A stretch of DNA of 64,000 bases from Paenibacillus arenilitoris (GCF_014705655.1 NZ_JACXIY010000010.1:245727-309726); one strand, 5' to 3'. Numbered from the stretch's first letter, positions 44,052 to 52,698 are shown. The notes: generated by a model from the letters alone, not told the origin. Program-made: numbers and translations.

Positions 44052-44907
44052 ATCTATGGCGAGCGCGGGCGTGATCGCAGCCGAGCATGCCGCTCCGCGC
44101 AAACGGTTCTTGTCAAAGGCGTGGAGAACGAGGCTGATTGGCGCCGTTCCGCCGGCGGCCGCATTCATTCTCTTTGTAGGGCTATGGGAAATCATCGGCC
44201 GCCAGTTCGACATCCCCGTCTTCCTGCTTCCGAAGCCTTCGGACATTTTGAACGCCGCGATCGAGAATTGGGACGGTCTGTTGGGGGCGCTGCTCACGAC
44301 CGCTTCCGAGACGGTGGTCGGCTTCCTGCTCAGCGTCGTTATAGGCGTTGGGGCAGCGATCGTGCTGGCCAGCTCGAAGCTGGTGGAGCGCAGCGTATAC
44401 CCGTACGCGATCGTTCTGCAGACGATCCCGATTATCGCGATCGCGCCCATTATCGTCATTTGGTTCGGGGCCGGGACGAACGCCATCGTCTTTATTACCT
44501 TTCTCATCGGCTTCTTCCCGATGCTGTCGAACACGTTAATCGGCCTGAACAGTACGGATCACAATATGAAAAACCTGTTTTTCCTCTATAACGCGACGCC
44601 TCTTCAGACGATGTGGAGGCTAAGGCTGCCCGCGGCTCTTCCTTACATCATTGCCGGTCTCAAAATTTCGGCGACGCTATCGGTCATCGGGGCCATCGTC
44701 GGGGAGTACATGGCCGGCCTGGGCGGTGCGAACGGCGGTCTGGGATACGCCATTACCGTTGCCGCCACGAGGCTCAAAACGCCTTATTTGTTCGCTTGCG
44801 GTTTGTCGGCTTCCATTCTGGGCATCGGTTTTTTTCTTCTTGTCAACCAGCTCTCCAAGTGGCTGCTCAGCTCCTGGCATGAATCCGAGCTGGCGAAGGA
44901 GAACTAG
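44044..44907 (+). CDS. SsuC/TauC-type ABC transporter permease
   Basis: This is a membrane subunit of 287 residues with about six helices. It carries the BPD inner-membrane signature PLQTMWRLRLPAALPYIIAG at about 185-205, the segment that contacts the ATPase. It partners the ATP-binding protein at 41879 and the lipoprotein at 46286. Translation is coupled to the overlapping oxidase gene. The protein ends four bases before the TTG of the next gene. Confidence 0.92.
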   Translation: MGKSMASAGVIAAEHAAPRKRFLSKAWRTRLIGAVPPAAAFILFVGLWEIIGRQFDIPVFLLPKPSDILNAAIENWDGLLGALLTTASETVVGFLLSVVIGVGAAIVLASSKLVERSVYPYAIVLQTIPIIAIAPIIVIWFGAGTNAIVFITFLIGFFPMLSNTLIGLNSTDHNMKNLFFLYNATPLQTMWRLRLPAALPYIIAGLKISATLSVIGAIVGEYMAGLGGANGGLGYAITVAATRLKTPYLFACGLSASILGIGFFLLVNQLSKWLLSSWHESELAKEN

Positions 44908-44910
44908 CCC

Positions 44911-46218
44911 TTGGCCGCGGGAGATCTGCATCTGATTAATGCGAGGCTGCCGCTTGCGGGCGATGACCGCTGGTACGAGCTGATCGCGGAGCGCGGGAGA
45001 TGGACCGTCGTCCGCGGCTGCCCGGGACGCATTGCGGAGCCGTCGGCTTTGTCAATTCGGGATCGCCGGTCGATCGGGCGGCGCGGCTCGGCAGGCCTGC
45101 CGAACGTCATTGACCTGGAGGGGAGGCTCGCCCTTCCCGGCTTCGCGGATATGCACATGCATCTGGACAAGGCGCTGACGCTCCCGGAGGTCGGGAACGC
45201 ATCGGGAACGCTGATGGAAGCCATTGCGAACTACGACGGCAGCGTGGCCGGATTCACGAAAGCGAACATTCGGGATCGCATCGTTCGGACCGCGCTCATG
45301 GGACTAAGCCACGGCACGATCCATATGCGTTCGCATCTCGACATGCCGCGGCATCGCGGACGAGAAGTGATGAAGCGCACGGTGGAGGCGGCGCTCGAGG
45401 CGCGGGAGGAGCTGAAGGGACGGGTCAGGCTGCAGCTCTTCCCGATGCTGGCCTTCGACCGGGCACCGGAGGAGGCGGCCGCGCTCAGCCGCGAATTGAT
45501 CGGACTGGGGATGGACGGACTCGGCGGCTGCCCGCATCTAAGCGGAGAGCCCGATAAGGACGTCCAGCTGCTCTTCTGGCAGGCTTCGAAGCTGGGCGTT
45601 CCGATCGATCTTCATACGGACGAGACGGATGATCCTTCCGTGCGCACCGTCGAGGCGATCTGCCGAGCGACGATTGCCTTCGGGTTCCAAGGGAAGGTGA
45701 CGGCGGGCCATCTGTGCTCGATGGCCAGCATGCAAAGACAGGAAGCCGAGCCGTTGATCGCCTTGATGGCGGAAGCTCGGGTGGGCGCGGTTACGCTGCC
45801 GGCCGTTAACTTGTATTTGCAAGGAAGGGGGGATGACGGTCCCGTACGAAGAGGAGTAACGCGCGTGAAGGAGCTTCTGGATGCCGGTGTGAAGGTAGCG
45901 GTCGGCTCGGACAATATTCAAGATCCGTTCCACCCTTTCGGCAGAGGCGATTTGCTCCACATCGGAGCCATCGCCGCGTATGCCGCCCATATGGGCGCTC
46001 CGGCCGATGCCGCCCGAATTGTCCGGATGATGACGGAAACGCCCGCCGCCCTGATGGAGCTTGACGAATACGGCATTAGGCCCGGTCATCCGGCCGACCT
46101 GGTCGTAACCGACGCCTTGACGGAGGGGCAGCTGCTCACGGAGGAATCTCCCTCCAGATGGGTGGCGGTGGAGGGGACGTGGGTCAGCGCGAACGTGAAG
46201 GAAGATTGGCTGGCGTAA
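44911..46218 (+). CDS. cytosine-deaminase-like amidohydrolase
   Basis: This metal-dependent amidohydrolase (435 residues) has the CodA-type motifs: FADMHMHLDKAL (metal His pair and Lys), IDLHTDETDD (metal His and catalytic Glu), TAGHLCSMASMQ (metal His) and VGSDNIQDPFHPFG (metal Asp). CodA relatives deaminate cytosine, isocytosine, creatinine or other ring amines. It starts at TTG, nine bases after AAGGAG. The cluster context suggests a ring-deamination or ring-opening step. Specificity is not inferable from sequence. Confidence 0.9.
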   Translation: MAAGDLHLINARLPLAGDDRWYELIAERGRWTVVRGCPGRIAEPSALSIRDRRSIGRRGSAGLPNVIDLEGRLALPGFADMHMHLDKALTLPEVGNASGTLMEAIANYDGSVAGFTKANIRDRIVRTALMGLSHGTIHMRSHLDMPRHRGREVMKRTVEAALEAREELKGRVRLQLFPMLAFDRAPEEAAALSRELIGLGMDGLGGCPHLSGEPDKDVQLLFWQASKLGVPIDLHTDETDDPSVRTVEAICRATIAFGFQGKVTAGHLCSMASMQRQEAEPLIALMAEARVGAVTLPAVNLYLQGRGDDGPVRRGVTRVKELLDAGVKVAVGSDNIQDPFHPFGRGDLLHIGAIAAYAAHMGAPADAARIVRMMTETPAALMELDEYGIRPGHPADLVVTDALTEGQLLTEESPSRWVAVEGTWVSANVKEDWLA

Positions 46219-46285
46219 GTGGCATTGGATTTATGCTTGGAGACGGTAAGGCTGAATTATAGAAAAAAAGTGGAGGGAAACTGCA

Positions 46286-47386
46286 ATGATGACTAATAAA
46301 ACCGTTCATCCGTCTGCCGCGAAGCGCCTGGCGCTTCTGCTGGCTTTCATCGTTCTCACGCTTATCGTGTCGGCTTGCTCGTCCTCGGGCAGCGGCAGCG
46401 CCAACGAGCCGGGAGCTCCATCCCCATCCGCTTCGCCTGCCGCGACCGATGGGGCCGCCGGCGCCGGCGGAGCGCCGGCCGAAGAGCTTATCCCGATCAC
46501 GCAGGTGACGAACTGGTACGCGCAGGCCGAGCACGGCGGCAACTACGCGGCGCTGGCGAAAGATTTCTACAAGGAAGCCGGTCTCGACATGACGATCACG
46601 CCGGGCGTCAACGTATCGGGCACGCAGCTGCTCGCCTCGGGCAAGGCGCAGTTCGCGATGAGCTCCAGCGACGAGGTGCTGATGGCCCGCGAGAACGGCA
46701 TTCCGCTCGTCGCGATTATCGGAACGTTCCAGAAGAGCCCGCAGGCGCTGACGTTCCACAAAGGCGAGGACATTAAAGGAATAGAAGACCTGAACGGGCG
46801 CGACGTCTATGTCAGCAGCGGCATTACGTACTGGGAATATTTCAAGAAAGCTTACGATCTGGCGGATGCGCGCGAGCTGAAATACAATTACGAGCTGAGC
46901 AGCTTCATGGCGAATAAATCGTCCGTCGTTCAAAGCTACATCACCTCCGAGCCGTATACGCTGAGCCAGGAGGGGTACGAAACGGAAAGCATGCTGATCG
47001 GCGATTTCGGTTTCGAGCCTTATGCCAACGTGATCGTGACGACGGAGGACTATATATCGGAGCATCCGGACATCGTGCAGGCATTCGTGGACGCGACGAT
47101 TAAAGGATGGCTCTACTATAAGGATAACTACGAGGAAATCAACCCGTTCATTCAGCAGTCCAATCCGGATGTGCCGCTCGATGCGTTCGCCTACAGCGCC
47201 AAGGCGCTGCAGCCGCTCGTGTTCGAAGGCGACGCCGCGACGAGCGGGGTAGGCCATATGACAATGGAGCGCTGGGATAATATGAACGCTACGCTCGTGG
47301 ATCTCGCGGTTATGAAAGCAAGCCAGGACGTATCGAAAGCATTCACGAACGAATTCGTCGACGCCGCGAACGCCAAGCTCAAATAA
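46286..47386 (+). CDS. NMT1/TauA-type binding lipoprotein
   Basis: This extracellular binding protein (366 residues) has a lipoprotein signal ending LIVSACSSS (acylated cysteine about residue 31) and an Ala/Pro/Gly-rich linker. The mature domain reads WYAQAEHGGNYAALAKDFYKE, as in NMT1/ThiY-like proteins that bind pyrimidines, nitrate, taurine or similar compounds. With the ATPase and permease upstream it completes a small-molecule importer distinct from the sugar importers elsewhere in the window. GTGGAGGGAAAC precedes the start. Confidence 0.9.
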   Translation: MMTNKTVHPSAAKRLALLLAFIVLTLIVSACSSSGSGSANEPGAPSPSASPAATDGAAGAGGAPAEELIPITQVTNWYAQAEHGGNYAALAKDFYKEAGLDMTITPGVNVSGTQLLASGKAQFAMSSSDEVLMARENGIPLVAIIGTFQKSPQALTFHKGEDIKGIEDLNGRDVYVSSGITYWEYFKKAYDLADARELKYNYELSSFMANKSSVVQSYITSEPYTLSQEGYETESMLIGDFGFEPYANVIVTTEDYISEHPDIVQAFVDATIKGWLYYKDNYEEINPFIQQSNPDVPLDAFAYSAKALQPLVFEGDAATSGVGHMTMERWDNMNATLVDLAVMKASQDVSKAFTNEFVDAANAKLK

Positions 47387-47535
47387 AGGCGCGAAGCTTG
47401 TCCCGGGGGGGCGGCCGGCATGGCGCTCTCCTCCGGTTCGGCGGCGCCCGTCTCGACGAGGAAAGGCATGCCCGCCGGATTGTATGGTATGATGAGGAAA
47501 ATGACGCTGCATAAACCTGCACGGGAGGGACGTCG

Positions 47536-48315
47536 ATGCTCGTAGGCACGAGGCGACATGAAATTATGAAGCTGCTTGACCGCAAGCAGCAGGTTACGAT
47601 CACCGAGCTTGCGGAGAGATTCAACGTATCGCAAATGACGATCCGGAGAGATCTGGACCAAATGGAATCCGAGGGGAAAATCCAACGTTCGCATGGCGGA
47701 GCGGTAAAAATAAAACGTTACATGGGCGCGAATTACGAGCAGCGCTCCGGCGAGAGCCCGCTCGAGAAGGCGGCGATCGCGAAGGAGGCCGCGAGCCATA
47801 TTCAAGACGGCATGAGCATAATATTGGATGCGGGAACGACGACGGCCGCGATGGTGCATGAGCTTGAACGCTTCCGTAATTTAAAAGTCATTACGAGGGA
47901 TTTGCATATCGCGCTGCTGTTGTCGAACGAAGAGCGGTTCGGCAGCCTGGACGTTTATTGCACGGGCGGCCGCGTGAGCAAATGGGCGTATAGCATGGAC
48001 GGCATTTATACCGAGCGGATGGTGGATTCCGTTACGGTGGACATCGCTTTCCTGACCTGCGAGGCCGTATCCTGCGAGAAGGGCGCGATGGCTTGGTCGC
48101 CGGTATTGGTGGGCGCAAGGCAGAGCAGCATGAAAGCGGCCAATACCCGAATTTTGCTCGCCGACGCGACCAAGTTCAGCTATACGTCCTTTGCGATATT
48201 TTCCGATTTGGGGGCGTTCGACGAAATTATTACGGATGACCGGCTTGACGAGCGTGAAGTCGGCGTTGTCCGGGATTCGGGCTACGCGCTGCGCGTCGTC
48301 TCGGCGGAAACCTAG
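47536..48315 (+). CDS. DeoR-family transcriptional regulator
   Basis: This regulator (259 residues) has an N-terminal winged helix (VTITELAERFNVSQMTIRRD at about 20-40) and a C-terminal DeoRC sensor with LDAGTTTAAMVHEL and LLADATKFSYTSF. DeoR proteins usually repress catabolic operons and release DNA on binding a phosphorylated or other pathway intermediate. It is the only regulator in the cluster and the likely ligand of the AT-rich operator region at 37734-37984. The 150-base gap before it holds only GC-rich sequence. Confidence 0.92.
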   Translation: MLVGTRRHEIMKLLDRKQQVTITELAERFNVSQMTIRRDLDQMESEGKIQRSHGGAVKIKRYMGANYEQRSGESPLEKAAIAKEAASHIQDGMSIILDAGTTTAAMVHELERFRNLKVITRDLHIALLLSNEERFGSLDVYCTGGRVSKWAYSMDGIYTERMVDSVTVDIAFLTCEAVSCEKGAMAWSPVLVGARQSSMKAANTRILLADATKFSYTSFAIFSDLGAFDEIITDDRLDEREVGVVRDSGYALRVVSAET

Positions 48316-48344
48316 AAGGATCGAAAACAGGGAGGGATGCGGTC

Positions 48345-49217
48345 ATGAAGCTTGCGACCATTCGCTTGAACGGGAAGGAATCGGCGGCGCTCCATACTTC
48401 GCGAGGCTACTTGACAATCGAAGCCGTTAATCGGGCCTGCGGAGCCGATTGGCCGGAAGACCTGCTGGAACTTATTCAAAGCGGAAGGCTGCAGGATCTG
48501 AAGGAATGGTATCGCGACGGCGGAGAACGGCTGCTGGCGGCTGCGCCGACCGTATCGCAAGAGAATGCCGAACTCAAGCCTTTGTACCGCAATCCGGGCA
48601 AAATATGGGGGATCGGCATGAATTACGTCCGGGACGAGGCGGAGCTTCGGCATAAGCCGGCGGATGAGGAGCCGGTCGGGTTCATGAAGCCCGCGACGGC
48701 GCTGATCGGTCCGAACGATGCCATTCTTCTCCCATCCGGCGCCGGCACGATTACCGCCGAAGCGGAGCTGGCGATTATAATCGGCAAGCGATGCCGCCAT
48801 CTGACGGAGGAGGAGGCGCATACGGCGGTCGCGGGGTTTACAACCGCATTGGACATGACGGCTGCAGACGTCCACGGCCGCAATCCGCGGTTTCTGACGC
48901 GCGCCAAGAGCTACGACACTTTTCTTAGCTTGGGCCCGCAGCTCGTTACGCCGGACGAGATTCCCGACGTTCTTCGGTTGTCGGTGTCGACCGTGCTCAA
49001 CGGCGAGGAGGCGTTTCGAAACCGGATTTTCAATATGAAGTTCCGTCCGTGGCACACCGTGGCATTCCATTCCTCGTTCATGACGCTGCTTCCCGGGGAC
49101 GTCATCTTGACCGGCACGCCGGGGCCGGTCGTGATCCGGGACGGCGATACGGTCGAATGCCGCATCGACGGCTTCGCTCCGTTGGCTAATCCCGTTGCCC
49201 GGCTTGAGGACGAATGA
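48345..49217 (+). CDS. fumarylacetoacetate hydrolase (FAH) family protein
   Basis: This protein (290 residues) has the FAH catalytic domain at about 85-285: GIGMNYVRDEAELRHK, FMKPATALIGPNDAI, the metal-binding TAEAELAIIIGKRCRH, then TALDMTAADVHGRNPRFLTR and VILTGTPGPVVIRDGD. Members hydrolyse acylpyruvates or decarboxylate/hydrate ring-cleavage products. As the last gene of the cluster it probably handles the open-chain product. The 3' end overlaps the convergent MerR gene by about 30 bases. Confidence 0.9.
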   Translation: MKLATIRLNGKESAALHTSRGYLTIEAVNRACGADWPEDLLELIQSGRLQDLKEWYRDGGERLLAAAPTVSQENAELKPLYRNPGKIWGIGMNYVRDEAELRHKPADEEPVGFMKPATALIGPNDAILLPSGAGTITAEAELAIIIGKRCRHLTEEEAHTAVAGFTTALDMTAADVHGRNPRFLTRAKSYDTFLSLGPQLVTPDEIPDVLRLSVSTVLNGEEAFRNRIFNMKFRPWHTVAFHSSFMTLLPGDVILTGTPGPVVIRDGDTVECRIDGFAPLANPVARLEDE

Positions 49218-49920
49218 ATGAATCCAAGAGAGCGATATATTTCATTAATTCCGATACGCCTTGAAATTGTACCAGGAGCTTATGATCCAACCTTTGGAGA
49301 GCAAGCCGAAACGAGCGATCCAGCTTTGAAAAGTTGTGTATTTCTAAGTCCTTCAGAAGGTCCTTCAAGTTTTCGATATAATAGATGGTTTTTCTTAAGC
49401 TGCTGATCACAAATATCTTTCTCATCTCAGACTCGGTAAACATCCGATAACCGTTTTCCGGGTCTCTCTTCGAGGTTACCAGCCCCTCCTTCTCCCAATG
49501 TCGAATTGCGGATGTATTGACTCCGGCGAGCTCCGCCACTTTGCCAATGGTCATCGAATCGGTTAATTTCGCCTTGCGGTATTGGCTGAAATCGGTGTTT
49601 TTGATGATCGCCAGCACATCTTCGACCCTCTGTTTTTCAAACTGCATATCGTGAAGCTGGTTGTTCACCAGCCAAATGGCATCCATGATATCCCCATGCT
49701 TGATTTTTCGCATCGCATCGTAGACGACAGGAATCTCGAATCCCATCAATAATAGCCGAATGGCAGTAAAGGCTTGAACATGTACGGACGTGTAGGTTCT
49801 ATGGTTGCCTGTCGTTCTCGGTACATCAGGAATTAAACCCTGCTCTTCATATCTCCGTAAAGTCGTGGTGCTTACGTTCAGTTCGCTGGCGATTTGAGCA
49901 GGCGTAAATACATTTGTCAT
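49186..49920 (-). CDS. MerR-family regulator with two tandem MerR DNA-binding domains
   Basis: This is an unusual regulator of 244 residues. A first MerR winged helix occupies about 1-75 (FTPAQIASELNVSTTTLRRY, then NHRTYTSVHVQAF). A linker helix follows, then a second MerR helix-turn-helix at about 120-190 (MTIGKVAELAGVNTSAIRHW, then NGYRMFTESEMRKIF). Ordinary MerR proteins have one such domain. The arrangement may let one subunit bind two half-sites. It is divergent from an alpha/beta hydrolase gene with a palindrome between them. AGGGGAG gives a good start site. Confidence 0.88.
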   Translation of the reverse strand: MTNVFTPAQIASELNVSTTTLRRYEEQGLIPDVPRTTGNHRTYTSVHVQAFTAIRLLLMGFEIPVVYDAMRKIKHGDIMDAIWLVNNQLHDMQFEKQRVEDVLAIIKNTDFSQYRKAKLTDSMTIGKVAELAGVNTSAIRHWEKEGLVTSKRDPENGYRMFTESEMRKIFVISSLRKTIYYIENLKDLLKDLEIHNFSKLDRSFRLALQRLDHKLLVQFQGVSELMKYIALLDSFIRPQAGQRD

Positions 49921-49937
49921 GGGCTCACTCCCCTATA

Positions 49938-49955
49938 TTAAAGTCAAACCTTTAA
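49938..49955. promoter_or_regulatory. palindrome in the MerR/hydrolase divergent promoter
   Basis: TTAAAG (49938-49943) and CTTTAA (49950-49955) form a perfect dyad around TCAAAC, just upstream of the MerR start. It is a candidate operator for the tandem-HTH regulator and possibly controls both directions. Confidence 0.5.
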
Positions 49956-50073
49956 GTGCTGCATTAACATAATAACGAATAAAACGTGATACGAGCATAA
50001 CTTCTTCCCGGCAAACCGATAGATTGCGTCAATGTTGTATCGTAGAGATATAACCTGTCTGGGAGTGATAAGA

Positions 50074-50946
50074 GTGATAAAGCATGTGACATTGAATGAC
50101 GGTTCAAAATTGGAGGTTCAGTTGGCGGGAGACTCCGGCCGTAAAGTGGTCATGCTGCCAACCGCCAAAAAATCGGTTTCCGGCCAAGAAGCTGCGAACT
50201 TAAAAAGGTGGGGCGTCGATCCCGAGCTGGGAAAAAACTTTGTCGAAGGACTTTCCGACACGTTTCAGGTTTTACATTTTGATTATGAAGGTCACCTATT
50301 CGAGCATCCGCAGCCCGATCGGCTTACGCCTGACAACATTACGCAAGACTTCTTGCGTATAGCCGATGAAATGCGTGTAGAGAAGTTTAGCTACTATGGC
50401 TACTCCTGGCTGGCTCTCGTCGGATTACAGTTGGCTATCCGAACAAAACGAATGGAAAGTCTGATTATGGGGGGATTCCCGCCATACGAAGGGCCTTATC
50501 GAGAAATGATGACCGTAACGACGAAGACTTATTTGCAAGCGATAAACAACACGGCCGTCACCGACTTTCAACCGCAGGACAATGTCGGCCTTGATGAATG
50601 GGATTGGGATAACGTCCAGGTTCAATTGGATCCGAATCAAACCAAACAATTTTTCACCTTGTACGGGAACCTGATGGATTTTGACGACAAGTTCGTTCTG
50701 GACAGATTAGATCTTCCTAAACTAACCTTCGCAGGAGAAAAAGACACGATTGTGTACGGGGAGAACTTCGGAAGCGTAACGGTGGATATCGTCGGTTTAT
50801 TGCGAAAGCATGAAGCCGCGCTTAAACGATCGGGTTGGGATGTCCGGCTCATAGCGGGAACGGATATGGATCATACAAAAGCCATGCAGCCCGAAGCTGT
50901 TCTGCCGCTGATTAAACCTTGGTTGGTTGATAAATTATTGAGGTAG
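50074..50946 (+). CDS. alpha/beta hydrolase
   Basis: This alpha/beta hydrolase (290 residues) has a nucleophile elbow reading YYGYSWLALVGLQLA (G-x-S-x-x, with Leu-Ala in place of the usual Gly after the Ser) and LPKLTFAGEKDTIVYGE, which would supply the acid Asp. The final DMDHTKAMQPEAV gives the His. No substrate is evident. GTG 50074, eight bases after GGGAG, is preferred to TTG 50032. It is divergent from the tandem-HTH MerR gene, its probable regulator, and is followed by a strong terminator. Confidence 0.82.
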   Translation: MIKHVTLNDGSKLEVQLAGDSGRKVVMLPTAKKSVSGQEAANLKRWGVDPELGKNFVEGLSDTFQVLHFDYEGHLFEHPQPDRLTPDNITQDFLRIADEMRVEKFSYYGYSWLALVGLQLAIRTKRMESLIMGGFPPYEGPYREMMTVTTKTYLQAINNTAVTDFQPQDNVGLDEWDWDNVQVQLDPNQTKQFFTLYGNLMDFDDKFVLDRLDLPKLTFAGEKDTIVYGENFGSVTVDIVGLLRKHEAALKRSGWDVRLIAGTDMDHTKAMQPEAVLPLIKPWLVDKLLR

Positions 50947-50950
50947 CGGA

Positions 50951-50988
50951 AGAGCTAAGCCGAATTATGATCGGCTCAGCTCTTTTTC
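50951..50988 (+). terminator. rho-independent terminator after the alpha/beta hydrolase
   Basis: AGAGCTAAGCCGA (50951-50963) pairs with TCGGCTCAGCTCT (50971-50983) apart from one mismatch, followed by TTTTT. Confidence 0.9.
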
Positions 50989-51041
50989 GTTGTGTCCCCG
51001 TTTTGGTTTATGCTTAAGACGTATGGTTTGCTTCTACTTGC

Positions 51042-51653
51042 TTATTCATCCGTGGTGCGTAGGCAAAGCCCCCGGAGATGGAGGACGACGATCCGCTCAA
51101 TCGTCTCTGCCGTGTATTGCTCGGGGCGAAGCATTGCGAGGATCGACAAGCCTTCGACGACCGCGGCCAGTCTAAGCGTTTCGAGTTCTAGGTCTATCGA
51201 CGGGAGAAGAAGCTCCGCGCCAGCCAGAATTTCGAGGACCGTTTTTGTCAGGTAATGAAGTCCGTCCGTGAGCTCGTTTCTTTTAACCCGCAGCGTCGAA
51301 CTCGTGAGGGAACGGATGGCGAATACCCACCAGACGCCGGTTGGGGTTCGTTTCTCCGAATTCGTAGGGAGCAGCTCCAAAAGCACTTCCTTCGCGGCTA
51401 TTATCGGAATACGGCTTATCTCCAGCCCCTCTGCCTTATGAGCTCTCCTTGTCAAAAAGTAATCCACGATAAACAGCAGCAGCTCGTCCTGCGTTGAAAA
51501 ATAATGCCGCAAGGCGCCCGGCGACAATTTTGCCTCGGCGGCAATGGCGCGGATAGACGCATGCTCAATCCCTTTGGCCTCGATGATGCGCCATGCCGAT
51601 TCGGCGATCAATCTCCTTTTTTGTTCGTGGTCCACGATTTTCGGCAACGGCAA
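51042..51653 (-). CDS. TetR-family transcriptional regulator
   Basis: This TetR repressor (203 residues) has its N-terminal helix-turn-helix at about 10-55 (AWRIIEAKGIEHASIRAIAA, then LSPGALRHYFSTQDEL) and an all-helical ligand-binding C-terminus. It is divergent from the small DUF2197-like gene at 51794, and the gap carries an inverted repeat, so it may regulate that gene, itself or a distant efflux gene. The ligand is unknown. Confidence 0.9.
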   Translation of the reverse strand: MPLPKIVDHEQKRRLIAESAWRIIEAKGIEHASIRAIAAEAKLSPGALRHYFSTQDELLLFIVDYFLTRRAHKAEGLEISRIPIIAAKEVLLELLPTNSEKRTPTGVWWVFAIRSLTSSTLRVKRNELTDGLHYLTKTVLEILAGAELLLPSIDLELETLRLAAVVEGLSILAMLRPEQYTAETIERIVVLHLRGLCLRTTDE

Positions 51654-51672
51654 ACACCTCTTGTTTTATTTG

Positions 51673-51707
51673 ACACACTGTATTAAAATAAAAAAACACA
51701 GCGTGTT
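51673..51707. promoter_or_regulatory. inverted repeats upstream of the tetR-like gene
   Basis: ACACACTGT (51673-51681) and ACAGCGTGT (51698-51706) are inverted copies with one mismatch, and AACAC-AGC-GTGTT (51695-51707) is a smaller perfect dyad inside. They lie about 20-55 bases ahead of the TetR start codon, as expected for an autoregulatory operator. Confidence 0.5.
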
Positions 51708-51793
51708 ATTTAGAATTATATTCTGTTATATCGTATCGCGGCTGCCGCGTCAATTATACTGCAGCTTGTCGCGATTGACGGGAGGGGAGTTCG

Positions 51794-51997
51794 GTGCATG
51801 ACGAGCATCAAGGATTTCGTTATCATCCGACCTGTTATATTTGCAAAAGAGAGTTTGACGTCTTCGAAGGAACTCAGGCTTACGACCGCGTGAAACGAAA
51901 CCAAAAAGGCATGCATTGCTGCGAAGATTGCAAGACCAGGATCGAACTTGAAGCACGCTTGCGGTTCGGAAGACGATTGCTGAACGATACAAATTAG
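51794..51997 (+). CDS. small zinc-ribbon protein (DUF2197-like)
   Basis: This 67-residue protein has two CxxC knuckles (CYICKREFD and CCEDCKTRI) about 25 residues apart, predicted to bind one zinc ion, and a basic C-terminus. Layout and length fit the DUF2197 family of Firmicutes, whose function is unknown. GTG 51794 follows GGAGGGG by six bases. It has its own good ribosome binding site and conserved motif spacing, so I regard it as real despite its size. Confidence 0.75.
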   Translation: MHDEHQGFRYHPTCYICKREFDVFEGTQAYDRVKRNQKGMHCCEDCKTRIELEARLRFGRRLLNDTN

Positions 51998-52094
51998 GCT
52001 CCGAGACGCTCATAAACCCATTTTACATGAGACCCGATGAATCAAAAAAGCAATATCGCCCGTCATAATCGGAAATTTAATTAATGGAATCCGT

Positions 52095-52130
52095 CCCGGC
52101 TGTCTTCTCGACAGTCGGGCGTTCTTCGTT
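52095..52130 (+). terminator. intrinsic terminator before the merR-SDR operon
   Basis: CCCGGCTGTC (52095-52104) pairs with GACAGTCGGG (52110-52119) with one G-U pair and a five-base loop; CGTTCTTCGTTT follows. It probably ends the DUF2197-like transcript. Confidence 0.7.
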
Positions 52131-52176
52131 TGAAGGCATCGGATAAACCATTAATCGAAAAAGAGACGCCGCAGGC

Positions 52177-52207
52177 TTGACCTGGAGTATACTCCAACCT
52201 GTAACAT
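52177..52207 (+). promoter_or_regulatory. MerR-type promoter with 19-bp spacer and operator
   Basis: TTGACC (52177-52182) and TAACAT (52202-52207) are separated by exactly 19 bases. The spacer contains the perfect palindrome TGGAGTATACTCCA (52183-52196). Overlong 19-base spacers with a central dyad are the hallmark of promoters activated by MerR proteins through DNA untwisting. The MerR gene starts at 52260. Confidence 0.85.
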
Positions 52208-52259
52208 ACATAACGCAGGCGGGAAGAGAGCCATATTACCATTTGGAGGTGGATAGATT

Positions 52260-52661
52260 ATGGAGTTGGAACCGACCTACACGATTACGGATATTTCCAA
52301 GCGAACAGGTCTTAGCCATGATACGATTCGCTACTATGAGAAGATTAATTTGATCCCTGGGCCTGCCCGCAGTGATAGCGGCCAGCGTGTGTACGCGCAG
52401 CTCGATATGGATCGCTATATATTCGTTTCCATTCTCAAGAAAACGAATATGCCTTTGAAGAAAATTCAGAGCTATATGGATCATTCCTCCAGGCAGGAAT
52501 ACGAAGTGTGCTACGCTGTGCTGAAGGAGCATGCTTCCCGAATTGAATCGCAAATGGCGGATATGCTGGCAACGCTGGATATTTTAAGGTACAAGCTGAA
52601 GCATTTTGAAGAATTGAAGACGGGCGATTTTCTTCAGCAGCACGAAGAGGACGTAAAGTGA
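52260..52661 (+). CDS. MerR-family regulator (AdhR-like)
   Basis: This MerR protein (133 residues) has the winged helix YTITDISKRTGLSHDTIRYY at residues 6-25, the second segment RVYAQLDMDRYIFVSILKKT and a coiled-coil dimerisation helix. It lacks the cysteine set of metal sensors; the type resembles aldehyde/electrophile-responsive AdhR. It is autoregulated from the 19-bp-spacer promoter and precedes an SDR gene by 37 bases, so both form an operon induced together. Confidence 0.9.
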   Translation: MELEPTYTITDISKRTGLSHDTIRYYEKINLIPGPARSDSGQRVYAQLDMDRYIFVSILKKTNMPLKKIQSYMDHSSRQEYEVCYAVLKEHASRIESQMADMLATLDILRYKLKHFEELKTGDFLQQHEEDVK

Positions 52662-52698
52662 ACTGCACCCGACATAAATAGAATTGGAGGCATTTACT

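Noticed and set aside
49218..49406. 62-codon plus-strand frame after the FAH gene
   Set aside because: It is antisense to the MerR gene and its start follows the FAH stop without a ribosome binding site of its own.
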